Part shown: piece by piece, positions 20,866-21,848 of the stretch
Layout of the letters: the number at the start of each line of letters is the position of its first letter
How positions within the stretch are numbered: position 1 is the stretch's first letter
Assembly (NCBI GenBank): GCA_910584745.1
Contig: CAJUDG010000019.1
Span: 1-21,848, forward strand
DNA: 21,848 bases
DNA from: an uncultured Eubacteriales bacterium
GTDB lineage: Bacteria > Bacillota > Clostridia > Oscillospirales > Acutalibacteraceae
Reading direction: 5' to 3'
The notes under the pieces: model-generated
The model's database searches: none
What the model was told of the DNA's origin: nothing
The model's input: the letters and a program-made list of their open reading frames with translations, nothing else
Translations under genes and position numbers: made by a program

Positions 20866-21848
20866 ATGAACAAAAACACCTTCGCTCCCACCCCACCTAT
20901 GGGGTGGAACAGCTATGATTATTACGATACCACCGTCAACGAGGAGCAGGTCAAGGCCAACGCCCGGGTGTTGGCCGAAAAGCTCAATCCCTACGGCTGG
21001 GAGTATGTGGTAGTGGACATTGAGTGGTACGCCCACAAGACCGGGTCTATGCGGGAACAGTTCCAGTACATTCCCTTCGCGTCGGTGGAGATGGACGAAT
21101 TTTCCCGGCTGCTGCCCGACCCGGAGCGGTTCCCCAGCTCAGCAAACGGCAGGGGCTTCAAGCCGTTGGCGGACTATGTACACGGCCTGGGGCTGAAGTT
21201 CGGCATCCACATCATGCGGGGCATCCCGCGTATCGCCGCCCATCACCACACCAAGATATTGGGTACAGACGTCACCGCCGACATGGTGGCCGACCCCAGC
21301 TCCATCTGCCGCTGGAACCCGGATATGTACGGCGTGCGGGACACCCCGGCGGGGCAGGCGTACTATGATTCCATCATCCAGATGTACGCGGACTGGGGCG
21401 TGGATTTCATCAAGTGCGACGATATCTGCAACGTAGACAACTGGGTAGAACATAGTTCCCGGGCATACGAGCGCAAGCATGAAATTGAAATGCTCCACCG
21501 GGCCATCGGAAAGTCCGGGCGGGAGATCGTGCTGTCCCTATCCCCAGGCCCGGCGCTGATCGAGCAGGCTTGGCACTATAAGAAGTACGCCAATATGTGG
21601 CGCATCACCGACGATTTCTGGGACGACTGGAAGGCCCTCAAGGCCATGTTCTACCGCTGCGAACTGTGGCAGGATCATGTTGGGCCCGGCTGCTTCCCGG
21701 ACTGTGATATGCTGCCTCTCGGCAAAATCGGTGGCGGCTTCGGTAAGGGGGAGTGGGACACCCACTTCACCAGGGACGAGCAGCGCACCATGATGACCCT
21801 CTGGTGCCTGTTTGGCTCGCCCTTGATGCTGGGGGCGGAGCTGACCAA
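20866..21848 (+). CDS. GH27 alpha-galactosidase / beta-L-arabinopyranosidase-like enzyme, cut by window end
   Basis: The first 327 residues of a GH27 enzyme; the frame is open to the last base. PPMGWNSYDYYDTTVNE (10-26) is the family opening. YVVVDIEWY follows, then DFIKCDDICN with nucleophile Asp185, and MWRITDDFWDDW with proposed acid/base Asp250, four residues after Arg246 as in GH27. GSPLMLGAEL at the end is the usual late barrel motif. No signal peptide is present. ATG at 20866 follows AAAGGAG by 10 bases; the gap to the GH31 gene is 47 bases without a terminator, so it continues the operon. GH27 holds alpha-galactosidases and beta-L-arabinopyranosidases; both sugars end arabinogalactan side chains, and the sequence does not separate them. 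Further genes may lie downstream. Confidence 0.9.
   Translation, partial: MNKNTFAPTPPMGWNSYDYYDTTVNEEQVKANARVLAEKLNPYGWEYVVVDIEWYAHKTGSMREQFQYIPFASVEMDEFSRLLPDPERFPSSANGRGFKPLADYVHGLGLKFGIHIMRGIPRIAAHHHTKILGTDVTADMVADPSSICRWNPDMYGVRDTPAGQAYYDSIIQMYADWGVDFIKCDDICNVDNWVEHSSRAYERKHEIEMLHRAIGKSGREIVLSLSPGPALIEQAWHYKKYANMWRITDDFWDDWKALKAMFYRCELWQDHVGPGCFPDCDMLPLGKIGGGFGKGEWDTHFTRDEQRTMMTLWCLFGSPLMLGAELT

Noticed and set aside
1..21848. CRISPR arrays, tRNA or rRNA genes, insertion sequences
   Set aside because: No regularly spaced repeats, no cloverleaf-type sequence, no rRNA signature and no transposase were seen on either strand.

Overview
The window looks like chromosomal DNA of an anaerobic gut-type Clostridia bacterium (Bacillota, most likely Oscillospirales or a related group). 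The signs are GC-rich coding DNA with AT-rich intergenic stretches, strong AGGAGG-type ribosome sites, TTGACA/TATAAT promoters, a Gram-positive LexA box, a lipobox substrate-binding protein and intracellular glycosidases. The taxon is an inference; there is no rRNA or other marker gene here. Nearly all genes are on the + strand; the only minus-strand gene I support is a small ribbon-helix-helix protein at 2824-3000.

Left part (1 to about 3600) is accessory in character. It holds the tail of a sigma/HTH protein, a strong terminator, a very short signal peptidase I, and then an SOS cassette: a promoter with two LexA-type boxes, a UvrX/UmuC-type Y-family polymerase, a YolD-like protein and an 83-residue unknown protein, closed by a terminator. 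Next come the small ribbon-helix-helix gene and a divergent SLOG/DUF1273 gene whose promoters overlap. No integrase or att site is visible, so calling this a mobile-element remnant is inference. A nucleoside hydrolase with its own promoter follows (3637-4518).

Right part (4600 to the end) is one glycan-utilisation locus: a membrane-anchored AraC-type sensor-regulator; a CUT1 ABC importer (lipoprotein, attenuator-like hairpin, two permeases, no ATPase gene); then, after a terminator and a second candidate promoter, a run of cytoplasmic carbohydrate enzymes. These are a GH43-like beta-propeller, a hexapeptide acetyltransferase, a GH50/agarase-like TIM-barrel enzyme, a second GH43 resembling exo-beta-1,3-galactanases (with Gln in place of the usual Asp base), an unassigned TIM-barrel protein, a GH51 arabinofuranosidase, a Cys-rich DUF6171-like protein, a GH31 enzyme and a GH27 enzyme cut by the window end. 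None of the enzymes has a signal peptide, so oligosaccharides are probably imported by the ABC system and taken apart inside the cell. The enzyme set fits arabinose-decorated galactan (type II arabinogalactan side chains) best, but alpha-xylosidase-type GH31 leaves other hemicellulose fragments possible.

The points most worth checking are the three-gene SOS cassette with its unknown third protein, the overlooked ribbon-helix-helix gene with its overlapping divergent promoters, the 19-bp-phased direct repeats upstream of the importer promoter, the unassigned 502-residue enzyme, and the cysteine-rich small protein translationally coupled between two glycosidases.
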